Shown: in pieces, positions 6,758 through 15,080 of the stretch
Position numbering within the stretch: position 1 is the first letter of the stretch
Layout: the number at the start of each line of letters is the position of its first letter
Source: HGM04593 sp045636125
GTDB taxonomy: Bacteria > Bacteroidota > Bacteroidia > Bacteroidales > Bacteroidaceae
Direction: 5' to 3'
NCBI GenBank assembly: GCA_045636125.1
Contig: JAZTWX010000007.1
Coordinates: 1-46,918, forward strand
Length of the DNA stretch: 46,918 bases
Notes under the pieces: model-generated
Databases searched by the model: none
Seen by the model: the letters and a program-made list of their open reading frames with translations, nothing else
What the model was told of the DNA's origin: nothing
Program-made: the position numbers and the translations under genes

Positions 6758-7513
6758 TCATAATTTTTCCGCAGCCACCCTGCGCAGAATTTCGCTCGAA
6801 AAGAGAAAATCGTTCAGTTGCTTGCTTGTGCTGTGCAGAATTTCGTCCTTGCTGCCTTCCCACTCAATTTCGCCGCCGGCGAGGAAAATTATGTGGTCGC
6901 CAATGTTCATTACCGAGTTCATATCGTGGGTGTTCACAATTGTGGTGATGTTGTACTCGGTTGTAATGCTGTGTATGAGCTCGTCGATTATGAGCGATGT
7001 TTTTGGGTCGAGGCCCGAATTGGGCTCGTCGCAGAAGAGGTAGCTTGGTTCTAGTGCTATTGCACGGGCAATGGCAGCGCGTTTCTGCATACCGCCCGAC
7101 AGCTCCTCGGGGCTTTTGTCTTGAGCATCGAGCAGGTTTACGCGCTCCAGGCAGAAACGGGCACGCTTGAGGCGCTCGTTGTAGGTCTTGCTTGAAAACA
7201 TATCGAGCGGGAACATCACATTCTCGAGCACGCTCATAGAGTCGAAAAGTGCAGCGTTCTGAAAGAGCATTCCCATTTCGCGGCGCAGCAGGCGGCGCTC
7301 CTTTTTGTTAAAGGTGAGTGCGTTGCGTCCGTCGTACAGAATTTCTCCCTTGTCGGGTTCCAAAAGTCCCACAATGCATTTCATAAGCACGGTTTTTCCC
7401 GCACCGCTCTGCCCTATAATGAGATTGGCCTTGCCGTTCTCAAAAGTGGCGTTGATGTTGTTAAGCACTGTCTGCTCGCCGAAACTCTTGTATATGTTCT
7501 TTGTCTCTATCAT
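6758..7513 (-). CDS. mlaF: Lipid-transport ABC ATPase (MlaF-like)
   Basis: A 251-residue ABC ATPase. Walker A is GQSGAGKT (34-41), the signature is LSGGMQKR (138-145), and Walker B ends in CDEPNSGLDP. The GMQKRAAIARAI form is characteristic of MlaF/Ttg2A-type ATPases, which power phospholipid movement between inner and outer membranes. Its ATG overlaps the stop of mlaE by four bases (ATGA), so the two are translationally coupled. No MCE-domain substrate-binding gene (MlaD) lies next to them in the window. Confidence 0.87.
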   Translation of the reverse strand: MIETKNIYKSFGEQTVLNNINATFENGKANLIIGQSGAGKTVLMKCIVGLLEPDKGEILYDGRNALTFNKKERRLLRREMGMLFQNAALFDSMSVLENVMFPLDMFSSKTYNERLKRARFCLERVNLLDAQDKSPEELSGGMQKRAAIARAIALEPSYLFCDEPNSGLDPKTSLIIDELIHSITTEYNITTIVNTHDMNSVMNIGDHIIFLAGGEIEWEGSKDEILHSTSKQLNDFLFSSEILRRVAAEKL

Positions 7514-8259
7514 TGCATAAGGAGTTGGGTTAACACAATGTCGGCAAAAAGAATGAGCACGCTGCAGCTTACTACAGAGTCGGTGCTCTGCTTGCCCACC
7601 TCGAGCGAGCCTCCCTCAACCGTGTAACCGTAGAACGATGCCACCGATGTTATTATGAAGGCAAAAAAGATGGCTTTTATTATGCTGCACCAAATGTACC
7701 ACTGCTGGAACTCGTACTGAAGGCCGCAGGTGAGGTTGTCGGGGGTCATTATTCCTGTGAAATAACCAATTGCGTACGCTCCTGTTATGCCCGCAACAAT
7801 GCTGAAGATTACAAGGATGGGAATCATTGCGGTGAGGCCCGCTATTTTGGGGAGAATGAGAAAGCTTGCCGAGTTTACACCCATAATTTCGAGCGCGTCA
7901 ATCTGCTGTGTAACGCGCATTGTTCCAATCTCCGATGTGATGTTCGAACCCACCTTGCCCGAAAGTATAAGACACATTATTGACGACGAGAATTCAAGCA
8001 ACATAATCTCGCGTGTGGCGTATCCCACCGTGAAGGGGGGCATCCACGCATTCTCGATGTTCAGTTTCATCTGTATGCATATAACCGCGCCAATGAAAAA
8101 GGAGATAAGCAGCACGATGGGTATTGAGTCTATTCCCAGCTGAAAAATCTCGTGCAGTGTCTGGCGCAGGAATATCCTCCACCTTTCGGGGCGGGCAAAT
8201 ACTCTGCGCATCAATATGAGATAGCTGCCGAATGTGCTTATTGATTTAAGGAAAAACAT
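7510..8259 (-). CDS. mlaE: MlaE-family lipid ABC permease
   Basis: A 249-residue integral membrane permease of the MlaE (DUF140) family. It has five or so hydrophobic segments and the family hallmarks GKVGSNITSEIGTMRVTQQ and IDALEIMGVNSASFLILPK. In known systems a dimer of MlaE with two MlaF subunits moves glycerophospholipid across the inner membrane to an MCE protein. It is first in a two-gene operon, and a -7 box on the - strand lies at 8279-8286. Confidence 0.9.
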   Translation of the reverse strand: MFFLKSISTFGSYLILMRRVFARPERWRIFLRQTLHEIFQLGIDSIPIVLLISFFIGAVICIQMKLNIENAWMPPFTVGYATREIMLLEFSSSIMCLILSGKVGSNITSEIGTMRVTQQIDALEIMGVNSASFLILPKIAGLTAMIPILVIFSIVAGITGAYAIGYFTGIMTPDNLTCGLQYEFQQWYIWCSIIKAIFFAFIITSVASFYGYTVEGGSLEVGKQSTDSVVSCSVLILFADIVLTQLLMQ

Positions 8260-8278
8260 CTTTCTTTGTTTTAGGTTG

Positions 8279-8286
8279 CGAAGATA
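8279..8286 (-). promoter_or_regulatory. -7 box for mlaE-mlaF
   Basis: Read on the - strand the bases are TATCTTCG, one change from TAnnTTTG and the same as the -7 box of lptB across the gap. No good -33 partner was found. The distance to the mlaE start is only about 19 bases, so the leader would be short. Confidence 0.45.
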
Positions 8287-8380
8287 CGGCTTTTCTCTCT
8301 AAAAAAGTGTAAAAGTGGCATTTAATTAACGCTTTACCCTGTTTGTGCAGTGCCTTTGGGCACAAAAGCGCGGCAAAATG

Positions 8381-8411
8381 TTTGGAGTGAGCCAAATTTG
8401 CACTATCTTCG
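8381..8411 (+). promoter_or_regulatory. Bacteroidota-type promoter for lptB
   Basis: TTTG (8381-8384), 19 bases, TATCTTCG (8404-8411). It is divergent from the mlaE promoter in the 178-base gap between the genes. Confidence 0.65.
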
Positions 8412-8437
8412 CTACGTTAATGTAAAATTTGAATAGA

Positions 8438-9226
8438 ATGGTTGCATTTGCAGAAACTGAAAATGTGGGTACTCCCGAGCGTATGGTGTTGCGTACCGAG
8501 AACCTTGTGAAACGCTACGGAAAACGAACCGTTGTAAACAACGTGTCGTTCGATGTGAAGCAGGGTGAAATTGTTGGTCTTTTGGGCCCTAATGGTGCAG
8601 GAAAAACAACATCTTTCTACATGACCACCGGCCTTGTGGTGCCCAACGATGGCAAAATATACCTCAACGACACCGAAATTACAAACTTCCCTGTTTACAA
8701 ACGTGCCCGCATTGGCGTGGGCTACCTTGCGCAGGAGGCGAGTGTTTTCCGCAAGATGAGCGTTGAGGACAACATCGCGTCGGTTCTCGAGCTTACCAAC
8801 AAACCCAAAGAGTACCAGAAGGAGAAGCTGGAAAGTCTCATCGAGGAGTTCCGCCTGCAGAAGGTGCGCAAGAACCTTGGCGACCGACTGTCGGGTGGTG
8901 AACGCCGCCGCACCGAAATTGCCCGTTGCCTTGCAATCGACCCCAAATTCATTATGCTCGACGAGCCTTTTGCCGGTGTCGACCCCATTGCGGTGGAAGA
9001 TATCCAGTACATTGTGTGGAAGCTGAAAGACAAGAACATAGGTATTCTTATTACCGACCACAACGTGCAAGAGACATTGAGTATTACCGACCGCGCCTAT
9101 CTTCTTTTCGAGGGTAGAATACTTTTCGAGGGAACCCCCGAGGTACTTGCCGAAAACCCCGTCGTGCGCGAGAAATACCTTGGCCGCGACTTTGTGTTGC
9201 GCAAGCGCGAATTCCAGATAGATTAG
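8438..9226 (+). CDS. lptB: LPS export ABC ATPase LptB
   Basis: A 262-residue ABC ATPase that powers LPS extraction from the inner membrane with LptFG. Walker A is GPNGAGKT (50-57), followed by the diagnostic TSFYMTTGLV. The Q loop region is GYLAQEASVFRKMSVEDN, the signature is LSGGERRRTEIARC, and Walker B ends in LDEPFAGVDPIAV, all typical of LptB. ATG 8438 is taken as start; a TTG at 8429 and an internal ATG at 8483, giving MVLRTENLVKRYGKR as in close relatives, are alternatives. It stands alone with its own promoter and terminator. Confidence 0.95.
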   Translation: MVAFAETENVGTPERMVLRTENLVKRYGKRTVVNNVSFDVKQGEIVGLLGPNGAGKTTSFYMTTGLVVPNDGKIYLNDTEITNFPVYKRARIGVGYLAQEASVFRKMSVEDNIASVLELTNKPKEYQKEKLESLIEEFRLQKVRKNLGDRLSGGERRRTEIARCLAIDPKFIMLDEPFAGVDPIAVEDIQYIVWKLKDKNIGILITDHNVQETLSITDRAYLLFEGRILFEGTPEVLAENPVVREKYLGRDFVLRKREFQID

Positions 9227-9251
9227 GCAGGCGCCTTCTGCCACTCATAAT

Positions 9252-9303
9252 AGCACGCAAGTTTGCAAAATGGTAAAATAGCAACCTTGCGTGCTCTTTT
9301 TTT
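9252..9303 (+). terminator. Terminator after lptB
   Basis: AGCACGCAAG (9252-9261) pairs exactly with CTTGCGTGCT (9286-9295), followed by CTTTTTTT. Confidence 0.8.
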
Positions 9304-9375
9304 GTCTACATTAGCCCCTCGAAACGGCTCTTTTGTTCCTTTTTTAGGGAAAAGAGGCGTAAAAAAAGCATTTTT

Positions 9376-9407
9376 TTTGCTCATCTCCCCAATATGTTGT
9401 AATTTTG
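9376..9407 (+). promoter_or_regulatory. Promoter for the tig-clpP-clpX operon
   Basis: TTTG (9376-9379), 20 bases, TAATTTTG (9400-9407). Both boxes and spacing are ideal, which suits a highly expressed operon. Confidence 0.75.
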
Positions 9408-9449
9408 CGAGCCTAAATTGGGTTAAGTATATTATTAAAAATTAAATAT

Positions 9450-10796
9450 ATGGAATTTACTTTTAAGAACCAAGACGCTACAAGCGCACTTTTGTCTGTA
9501 ACAATTCAGGAGGCCGACTACTCGGCTTTGGTTGAGAAACAGTTGAAAAACATCCGTCAGAAGGCCAACATCCCCGGCTTCCGTCCCGGTATGGTACCTA
9601 TGGGCCTCGTTAAGAAACAGTATGGAACAGCTGTTAAGGCCGAGGAGATCAACAAGCTCTTGCAGACAAAGATTTTCGAGTACATTAAGGAGAACAAAAT
9701 AGATATGTTGGGTGAGCCCCTCCCCAGCGAGGAGCAGCAGGCTGCAATCGACATGGTAAACGACAAGGACTTTACCTTTGAGTTCGAAATTGCTCTTGCT
9801 CCCAAGTTCGATGCATCACTCAGCGCAAGCGACAAACTCGCTTACTACAAGATTCAGCCCACAGCTGAAATGATCGACTCACAGGTACAGGCTTACGCAC
9901 AGCGTTGCGGCGAGTACAAGCAGGTTGAGGTTTTCGAGGGCAACGATATGTTGAAAGGTTCGCTTGTTGAGGCTGCCGAGGGTGGTATCAACGTAAGAGA
10001 GGCTGTTATGATGCCCGCTTACATGAAGAACGACGACCAGAAGGCTCTCTTCGCAGGTTCAAAGGTTGGCGATGTTATCACATTCAACCCCACAACAGCG
10101 TTCGACGGTAGCGAGGCTGAGCTCGCTTCACTCCTCAAGGTAGAGAAAAACGAGGTTGCTGCTCACGCAGGTGAGTTCACTTTCACAATCTCTGAAATCA
10201 CACGCTACGTTGCAAGCGAAATCAACCAGAATGTGTTCGATGCTGCATTCGGCAAGGATGTTGTTAAGAGCGAGGAGGAGTTCCGCACAAAAATCGCCGA
10301 GCAGTTTGCCGAGCGTTTCGCAATCGACAGCGACTACAAACTTTTGCTCGATACACGCAAATACCTCACCGAGCGTATCGGCAAGATGGAGTTCCCCGAG
10401 GCTCTCATGCGTCGCATTATGGAGTCTAACCAGCCCGAGGGTGCTGAGCCTGTGAGCGAGGAGGATTTCCAGAAGAGCCTTACCGAGCTTTCATGGCACC
10501 TTATCAAAGAGCAGCTCGCCAAGAAGTTCGAGGTTAAGATCGACGACAACGATGTTCTCGCTGTTGCAAAGGCTGCTACACGCGACCAGTTTGCACAGTA
10601 CGGTATGGCAAACGTTCCCGAGGACCTCTTGGAGAACTACGCTACAGGTATGCTCAAGCAGGAGAAGACACGCGAGGCTCTCATCAACCGCGCTGTTGAC
10701 ATCAAGCTTACCGAGGCTATCAAGAGCACTGTAACTCTTGCCGAGGAGGAAATTTCTGTTGAGGATTTCAACAAAAAGATCTCTGAAAACGATTAA
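9450..10796 (+). CDS. tig: Trigger factor
   Basis: A 448-residue ribosome-bound chaperone. The N-terminal domain carries the ribosome-docking signature GFRPGMVP (43-50) followed by KKQYG. The middle region (about 150-245) corresponds to the FKBP-like domain but shows no clear active-site signature, as is common for Bacteroidota trigger factors; the C-terminal arms follow. Codon use is strongly biased (ACA Thr, CTC Leu, AAG Lys), as in highly expressed genes. clpP follows after 24 bases. The tig-clpP-clpX order is conserved widely and couples folding of new chains with proteolysis. Confidence 0.95.
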   Translation: MEFTFKNQDATSALLSVTIQEADYSALVEKQLKNIRQKANIPGFRPGMVPMGLVKKQYGTAVKAEEINKLLQTKIFEYIKENKIDMLGEPLPSEEQQAAIDMVNDKDFTFEFEIALAPKFDASLSASDKLAYYKIQPTAEMIDSQVQAYAQRCGEYKQVEVFEGNDMLKGSLVEAAEGGINVREAVMMPAYMKNDDQKALFAGSKVGDVITFNPTTAFDGSEAELASLLKVEKNEVAAHAGEFTFTISEITRYVASEINQNVFDAAFGKDVVKSEEEFRTKIAEQFAERFAIDSDYKLLLDTRKYLTERIGKMEFPEALMRRIMESNQPEGAEPVSEEDFQKSLTELSWHLIKEQLAKKFEVKIDDNDVLAVAKAATRDQFAQYGMANVPEDLLENYATGMLKQEKTREALINRAVDIKLTEAIKSTVTLAEEEISVEDFNKKISEND

Positions 10797-10820
10797 TAAT
10801 AAAAAACGAGTGTCACAATT

Positions 10821-11489
10821 ATGAAAGATGATTTTAGAAAATATGCAACGAAGCACTTGGGAATGAACGGACAGGTGCTCGACGATGTGCTCAAAGTGCA
10901 GTCGCAGTATTTGAACCCCTACATCCTGGAGGAGCGTCAGTTGAACGTGACTCAGATGGACGTGTTCTCGCGCTTGATGATGGACAGAATCATCTTTCTT
11001 GGAACGCAGATAGACGACTACACCGCAAACACATTGCAGGCGCAGTTGCTCTATCTCGACTCGGTTGACAGCGGAAAGGACATTTCAATATACATAAACT
11101 CGCCCGGTGGTTCGGTATATGCCGGTTTGGGAATATACGACACAATGCAGTTCATTTCGAGCGACGTTGCAACAATTTGTACAGGTATGGCCGCAAGCAT
11201 GGCCGCCGTGCTACTTGTTGCCGGTGCCGAAGGCAAGCGTTCGGCCTTGACACACAGCCGCGTGATGATTCATCAGCCTCTGGGTGGCGTGCAGGGCCAG
11301 GCGAGCGATATTGAAATTACCGCCCGTGAGATTCAGAAGCTCAAGAACGAGCTTTACACAATAATTGCCGACCACAGCCACCAGTCTTTCGACAAGGTGT
11401 GGGCCGACAGCGACCGCGATTATTGGATGACCGCCGAGGAGGCAAAAGCCTATGGAATGATAGACAATATCCTCTCTCGTAAAAAATAA
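10821..11489 (+). CDS. clpP: ATP-dependent Clp protease, proteolytic subunit
   Basis: A 222-residue serine protease that forms the tetradecameric chamber of ClpXP. The catalytic triad is visible: Ser126 in GMAASMAA, His151 in MIHQP and Asp200 in SDRDYWM, with spacing equal to that of E. coli ClpP. The segment SPGGSVYAGLGIYD lines the oxyanion region. The N-terminus is about 15 residues longer than mature E. coli ClpP, so a propeptide is likely. clpX starts 3 bases after its stop codon ends. Confidence 0.97.
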   Translation: MKDDFRKYATKHLGMNGQVLDDVLKVQSQYLNPYILEERQLNVTQMDVFSRLMMDRIIFLGTQIDDYTANTLQAQLLYLDSVDSGKDISIYINSPGGSVYAGLGIYDTMQFISSDVATICTGMAASMAAVLLVAGAEGKRSALTHSRVMIHQPLGGVQGQASDIEITAREIQKLKNELYTIIADHSHQSFDKVWADSDRDYWMTAEEAKAYGMIDNILSRKK

Positions 11490-11491
11490 TT

Positions 11492-12718
11492 ATGGCCGAA
11501 AAGAATAACAAAAGACGTTGCAGTTTCTGCGGCAGAAGCGAAAATGAAGTGGGGTTGTTGATGTCCGGTCTTACCGGTCACATCTGCAACGACTGCGTGG
11601 AGCAGGCTCACAACATTTTGCGCGAGGAGGCTCTGCTTCCCAAGAGCGACTTCGAAATGAACGAGCTCCCAAAGCCCAAGGAGATAAAGGCTTTCCTCGA
11701 CGATTATGTAATTGGTCAGGACGAGGCAAAGTGTGCTCTCGCCGTGTCGGTGTACAACCACTACAAGCGACTCCTGCAGCGCGACAGCAACGACGAGGTT
11801 GAAATTGAAAAGAGCAATATAATAATGGTGGGTAGCACCGGTACGGGAAAAACCCTGCTGGCGCGTACCATAGCCCGCCTGCTTAAAGTGCCTTTCACAA
11901 TTGTCGACGCAACGGTGCTCACCGAGGCCGGTTATGTGGGCGAGGATATTGAGAGTATTCTCACCCGCCTGCTCCAGGTAGCCGACTACAAGGTCGAAGA
12001 GGCCGAGCGCGGAATAGTCTTCATTGACGAGATTGACAAGATTGCCCGCAAGAGCGACAATCCCTCGATTACCCGCGACGTTAGCGGCGAGGGCGTGCAG
12101 CAGGGCCTTTTGAAACTGCTCGAGGGCTCGGTAGTGAACGTGCCTCCCCAGGGTGGCCGCAAACACCCCGACCAGAAAATGATTCCCGTGAACACAAAGC
12201 ACATATTGTTCATATGCGGCGGAGCGTTCGACGGAATTGAGAAAAAGATTGCCCAGCGACTGAATACCCACATCGTGGGCTACAATTCGGTGCAGAACAG
12301 CTGCAAAATTGACAAAGGCGATATGATGCAGTATGTAACACCCCAGGACTTGCGCTCTTTCGGTCTCATCCCCGAAATTGTCGGCCGTCTGCCCATTCTC
12401 ACATCTTTGCGCCCGCTCAACCGCGAAACACTGCGCAATATCCTCACCGAGCCCAAGAACTCAATCATCAAGCAGTATGTAAGGCTTATGGAGATGGACG
12501 GTGTGGAGCTTACATTTGCCGATGAGGCTCTCGAGTATATTGTCGATATGGCAATAGAGTACAAGCTTGGCGCGCGTGGCTTGCGTTCGATTGTGGAAAC
12601 GATAATGCAGGAAAAAATGTTCGAAATTCCTTCGAGCGACGAAAAAACCTGCGTGATAACAAAAGAATATGCCGCTGCCCGTATGGCAAAAAGCGGTGTC
12701 TTGAATACTCCGGTATAA
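11492..12718 (+). CDS. clpX: ATP-dependent Clp protease, ATPase subunit ClpX
   Basis: A 408-residue AAA+ unfoldase. The N-terminal zinc-binding domain has Cys10, Cys13, Cys32 and Cys35. Walker A is GSTGTGKT (114-121), the pore loop is GYVG (147-150) and Walker B is IVFIDE (175-180). Sensor and arginine-finger motifs follow (LIPEIVGRLP; KLGARGLRSI). The loop that grips ClpP, IGF in E. coli, reads VGY at 262-264. Two bases separate it from clpP and a strong terminator follows. Confidence 0.97.
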   Translation: MAEKNNKRRCSFCGRSENEVGLLMSGLTGHICNDCVEQAHNILREEALLPKSDFEMNELPKPKEIKAFLDDYVIGQDEAKCALAVSVYNHYKRLLQRDSNDEVEIEKSNIIMVGSTGTGKTLLARTIARLLKVPFTIVDATVLTEAGYVGEDIESILTRLLQVADYKVEEAERGIVFIDEIDKIARKSDNPSITRDVSGEGVQQGLLKLLEGSVVNVPPQGGRKHPDQKMIPVNTKHILFICGGAFDGIEKKIAQRLNTHIVGYNSVQNSCKIDKGDMMQYVTPQDLRSFGLIPEIVGRLPILTSLRPLNRETLRNILTEPKNSIIKQYVRLMEMDGVELTFADEALEYIVDMAIEYKLGARGLRSIVETIMQEKMFEIPSSDEKTCVITKEYAAARMAKSGVLNTPV

Positions 12719-12737
12719 CCATTATTTATTGATAATT

Positions 12738-12772
12738 AACAGCCAACCCTTTCGAAAGGGTTGGCTGTTTTA
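12738..12772 (+). terminator. Terminator after clpX
   Basis: A perfect hairpin with 16-base arms (12738-12753 and 12754-12769), core CCCTTTCGAAAGGG, followed by TTTTAT. Confidence 0.85.
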
Positions 12773-12823
12773 TGATGTGCCGACGAAAAAAAACTTCTTT
12801 TTGCGAAAATATTTCCATAAAAA

Positions 12824-12856
12824 TTTGCGGGTTTTGTGTAGTTATTTATAACTTTG
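12824..12856 (+). promoter_or_regulatory. Promoter for recQ and the downstream cluster
   Basis: TTTG (12824-12827), 21 bases, TAACTTTG (12849-12856), 24 bases before the recQ start. It is the only convincing promoter I see before mutL, so it may drive the whole recQ-mutL cluster. Confidence 0.7.
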
Positions 12857-12879
12857 TTTGTAAATAGGCATATTCTAAT

Positions 12880-15054
12880 ATGGCAAAGAAGTATAATTTA
12901 TCGGAAATTCTTAAAGAGAATTTCGGTTTCGACACATTTAAGGGGGACCAGGAGGCGGTCATCAAGAATCTCCTTGATGGAAAGGATGCCTTTGTGCTGA
13001 TGCCTACGGGCGGCGGAAAGTCGCTGTGCTACCAGTTGCCCTCTTTGGTGATGGATGGAACTGCAATTGTTATTTCTCCTCTCATTGCATTGATGAAGAA
13101 CCAGGTCGATGCAATAAGAAATCTCAATGAGGAAGATGGAGTTGCCCATTTCCTTAACTCTTCGCTCACCAAGCAGGCGATAGAGGAGGTTAAGGCCGAC
13201 GTTCTGTCGGGAAAGACAAAATTGCTCTATGTGGCCCCCGAGTCTCTGACAAAGGAGGACAACGTGGAGTTCTTGAAGAGTATTAAAATATCATTCTACG
13301 CCATAGACGAGGCGCACTGTATTTCGGAGTGGGGGCACGACTTCCGCCCCGAATACCGCAAGATACGCCCTATAATAAACGAAATAGGGCAGGCTCCTGT
13401 GATAGCCCTCACTGCAACCGCAACCAACAAGGTGCGCGACGATATAAAAAAGAATCTTGGCATTCAAGGCGCGCCCGACTTCAAGTCATCGTTCAACCGC
13501 CCCAACCTTTACTACGAGGTAAGGCCCAAGACAAAGAATGTCGACAAGGACATTATAAAGTTCATAAAGTCGAACCAGGGAAAGTCGGGTATAATATATT
13601 GCCTGAGCCGCAAGAAAGTTGAGGAACTTGCCGAAGTGCTGCAGGCCAACGACATTTCGGCAAAGGCTTATCACGCGGGAATGGAGTCGGCTGTGAGGTC
13701 GCAGACACAGGACGATTTTATAATGGAAAAAATAGATGTCATTGTGGCCACCATAGCCTTTGGTATGGGAATAGACAAGCCCGATGTGCGCTACGTAATC
13801 CATTATGACATCCCCAAGAGTCTCGAAGGTTATTATCAGGAGACCGGCCGTGCCGGCCGCGATGGTGGCGAGGGGCAGTGTATTGCTTACTACAACAGCA
13901 AGGACCTGCAGAAACTCGAAAAATTCCTCGAGGGCAAGCCGCTTGCCGAGCAGTATATAGGCCGTCAGCTGTTGCAGGAGACGACCGCTTATGCCGAGTC
14001 ATCGGTGTGCCGTAGAAAATTATTGTTACATTATTTTGGTGAAAATTACGAGGTGGAAAATTGTGGAAATTGTGATAACTGTCTCTCACCCAAAAAAGAG
14101 GTAGAGGCAAAAGAATTGCTCGAAGCTGTAATAGAGGCAATTCTTGCATTGAAAGAGAATTTCAAAACAGAATATGTGATAGATGTCCTCATGGGCAAGG
14201 AGACAGCCGATATTCAGTCGCACCGTCACGACGAGCTTGAATGTTTCGGCAGTGGAGTGGACGAGGAACCCAAACGTTGGGGAGCCGTTATACGCCAGGC
14301 GCTCATAGCAGGATATCTCGACAAGGATGTAGAAAACTATGGCCTTTTGAAGGTTACAAATGCGGGCCACGACTTTTTGAAGAAACCCAAGTCGTTCAAA
14401 ATTGTAGAGGACAGAGAGTTTGTCGAAACCGAAACGGTTGTGCAGACAGGCAGCACCTTTGCTGTGGACCCCGAGCTTTATGCAATGCTCAAGAACCTGC
14501 GCAAGAAACTTTCGAAACAGCTCGAATTGCCCCCATATGTGATATTCCAGGATCCGTCGTTGGAGGCAATGGCAACAACCTACCCCATAACATTCGATGA
14601 GTTGAAGAACATCCCCGGTGTGGGCGAGGGCAAGGCCAAACGTTACGGCGAGGAGTTCTGTGCTCTCATCAAGCGCCACTGCGAGGAGAACGAGATTGAG
14701 CGTCCCGAAGATTTCCGCGTGCGCACCGTGGCCAACAAATCGAAACTCAAGGTGGCGGTAATCAGCGCCATCGACCGCAAAGTGGCTCTCGACGACCTTG
14801 CAATAAGCCGTGGAGTGGAGTTCGAGGAGTTGCTCGACGAAATAGAGTCAATCGTATATTCGGGAACAAAACTCAATATCGACTATTTCCTCGAAGAGAT
14901 TATGGACGAGGAGAATGTCCAGGAAATTTACGACTATTTCAAAAATTCCGACACCGACAGCATAAACGCAGCAATGGATGAACTTGGTGGCGAGTACAGC
15001 GACGAGGAGATTCGTCTTGTGCGCGTGAAGTTCATTTCGGAAATGGGTAATTAA
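12880..15054 (+). CDS. recQ: ATP-dependent DNA helicase RecQ
   Basis: A 724-residue 3'-5' helicase acting in recombination and fork repair. Walker A is MPTGGGKSLCYQLP (41-54), the DEAH box is at 143-146, the RecQ aromatic-rich loop is HCISEWGHDFRPEY and motif VI includes GRAGRDG (about 323-329). The RQC zinc site has Cys377, Cys395, Cys398 and Cys401. A winged helix and an HRDC domain (about 533-610, PPYVIFQDPSLEAMA) follow. The last 110 residues form a further helical domain, like the HTH_40 region on Bacteroidota RecQ proteins, so the protein is longer than E. coli RecQ. guaB starts 26 bases after the stop. Confidence 0.96.
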   Translation: MAKKYNLSEILKENFGFDTFKGDQEAVIKNLLDGKDAFVLMPTGGGKSLCYQLPSLVMDGTAIVISPLIALMKNQVDAIRNLNEEDGVAHFLNSSLTKQAIEEVKADVLSGKTKLLYVAPESLTKEDNVEFLKSIKISFYAIDEAHCISEWGHDFRPEYRKIRPIINEIGQAPVIALTATATNKVRDDIKKNLGIQGAPDFKSSFNRPNLYYEVRPKTKNVDKDIIKFIKSNQGKSGIIYCLSRKKVEELAEVLQANDISAKAYHAGMESAVRSQTQDDFIMEKIDVIVATIAFGMGIDKPDVRYVIHYDIPKSLEGYYQETGRAGRDGGEGQCIAYYNSKDLQKLEKFLEGKPLAEQYIGRQLLQETTAYAESSVCRRKLLLHYFGENYEVENCGNCDNCLSPKKEVEAKELLEAVIEAILALKENFKTEYVIDVLMGKETADIQSHRHDELECFGSGVDEEPKRWGAVIRQALIAGYLDKDVENYGLLKVTNAGHDFLKKPKSFKIVEDREFVETETVVQTGSTFAVDPELYAMLKNLRKKLSKQLELPPYVIFQDPSLEAMATTYPITFDELKNIPGVGEGKAKRYGEEFCALIKRHCEENEIERPEDFRVRTVANKSKLKVAVISAIDRKVALDDLAISRGVEFEELLDEIESIVYSGTKLNIDYFLEEIMDEENVQEIYDYFKNSDTDSINAAMDELGGEYSDEEIRLVRVKFISEMGN

Positions 15055-15080
15055 TGTGTAAAAATTATAAATAATAAAAT

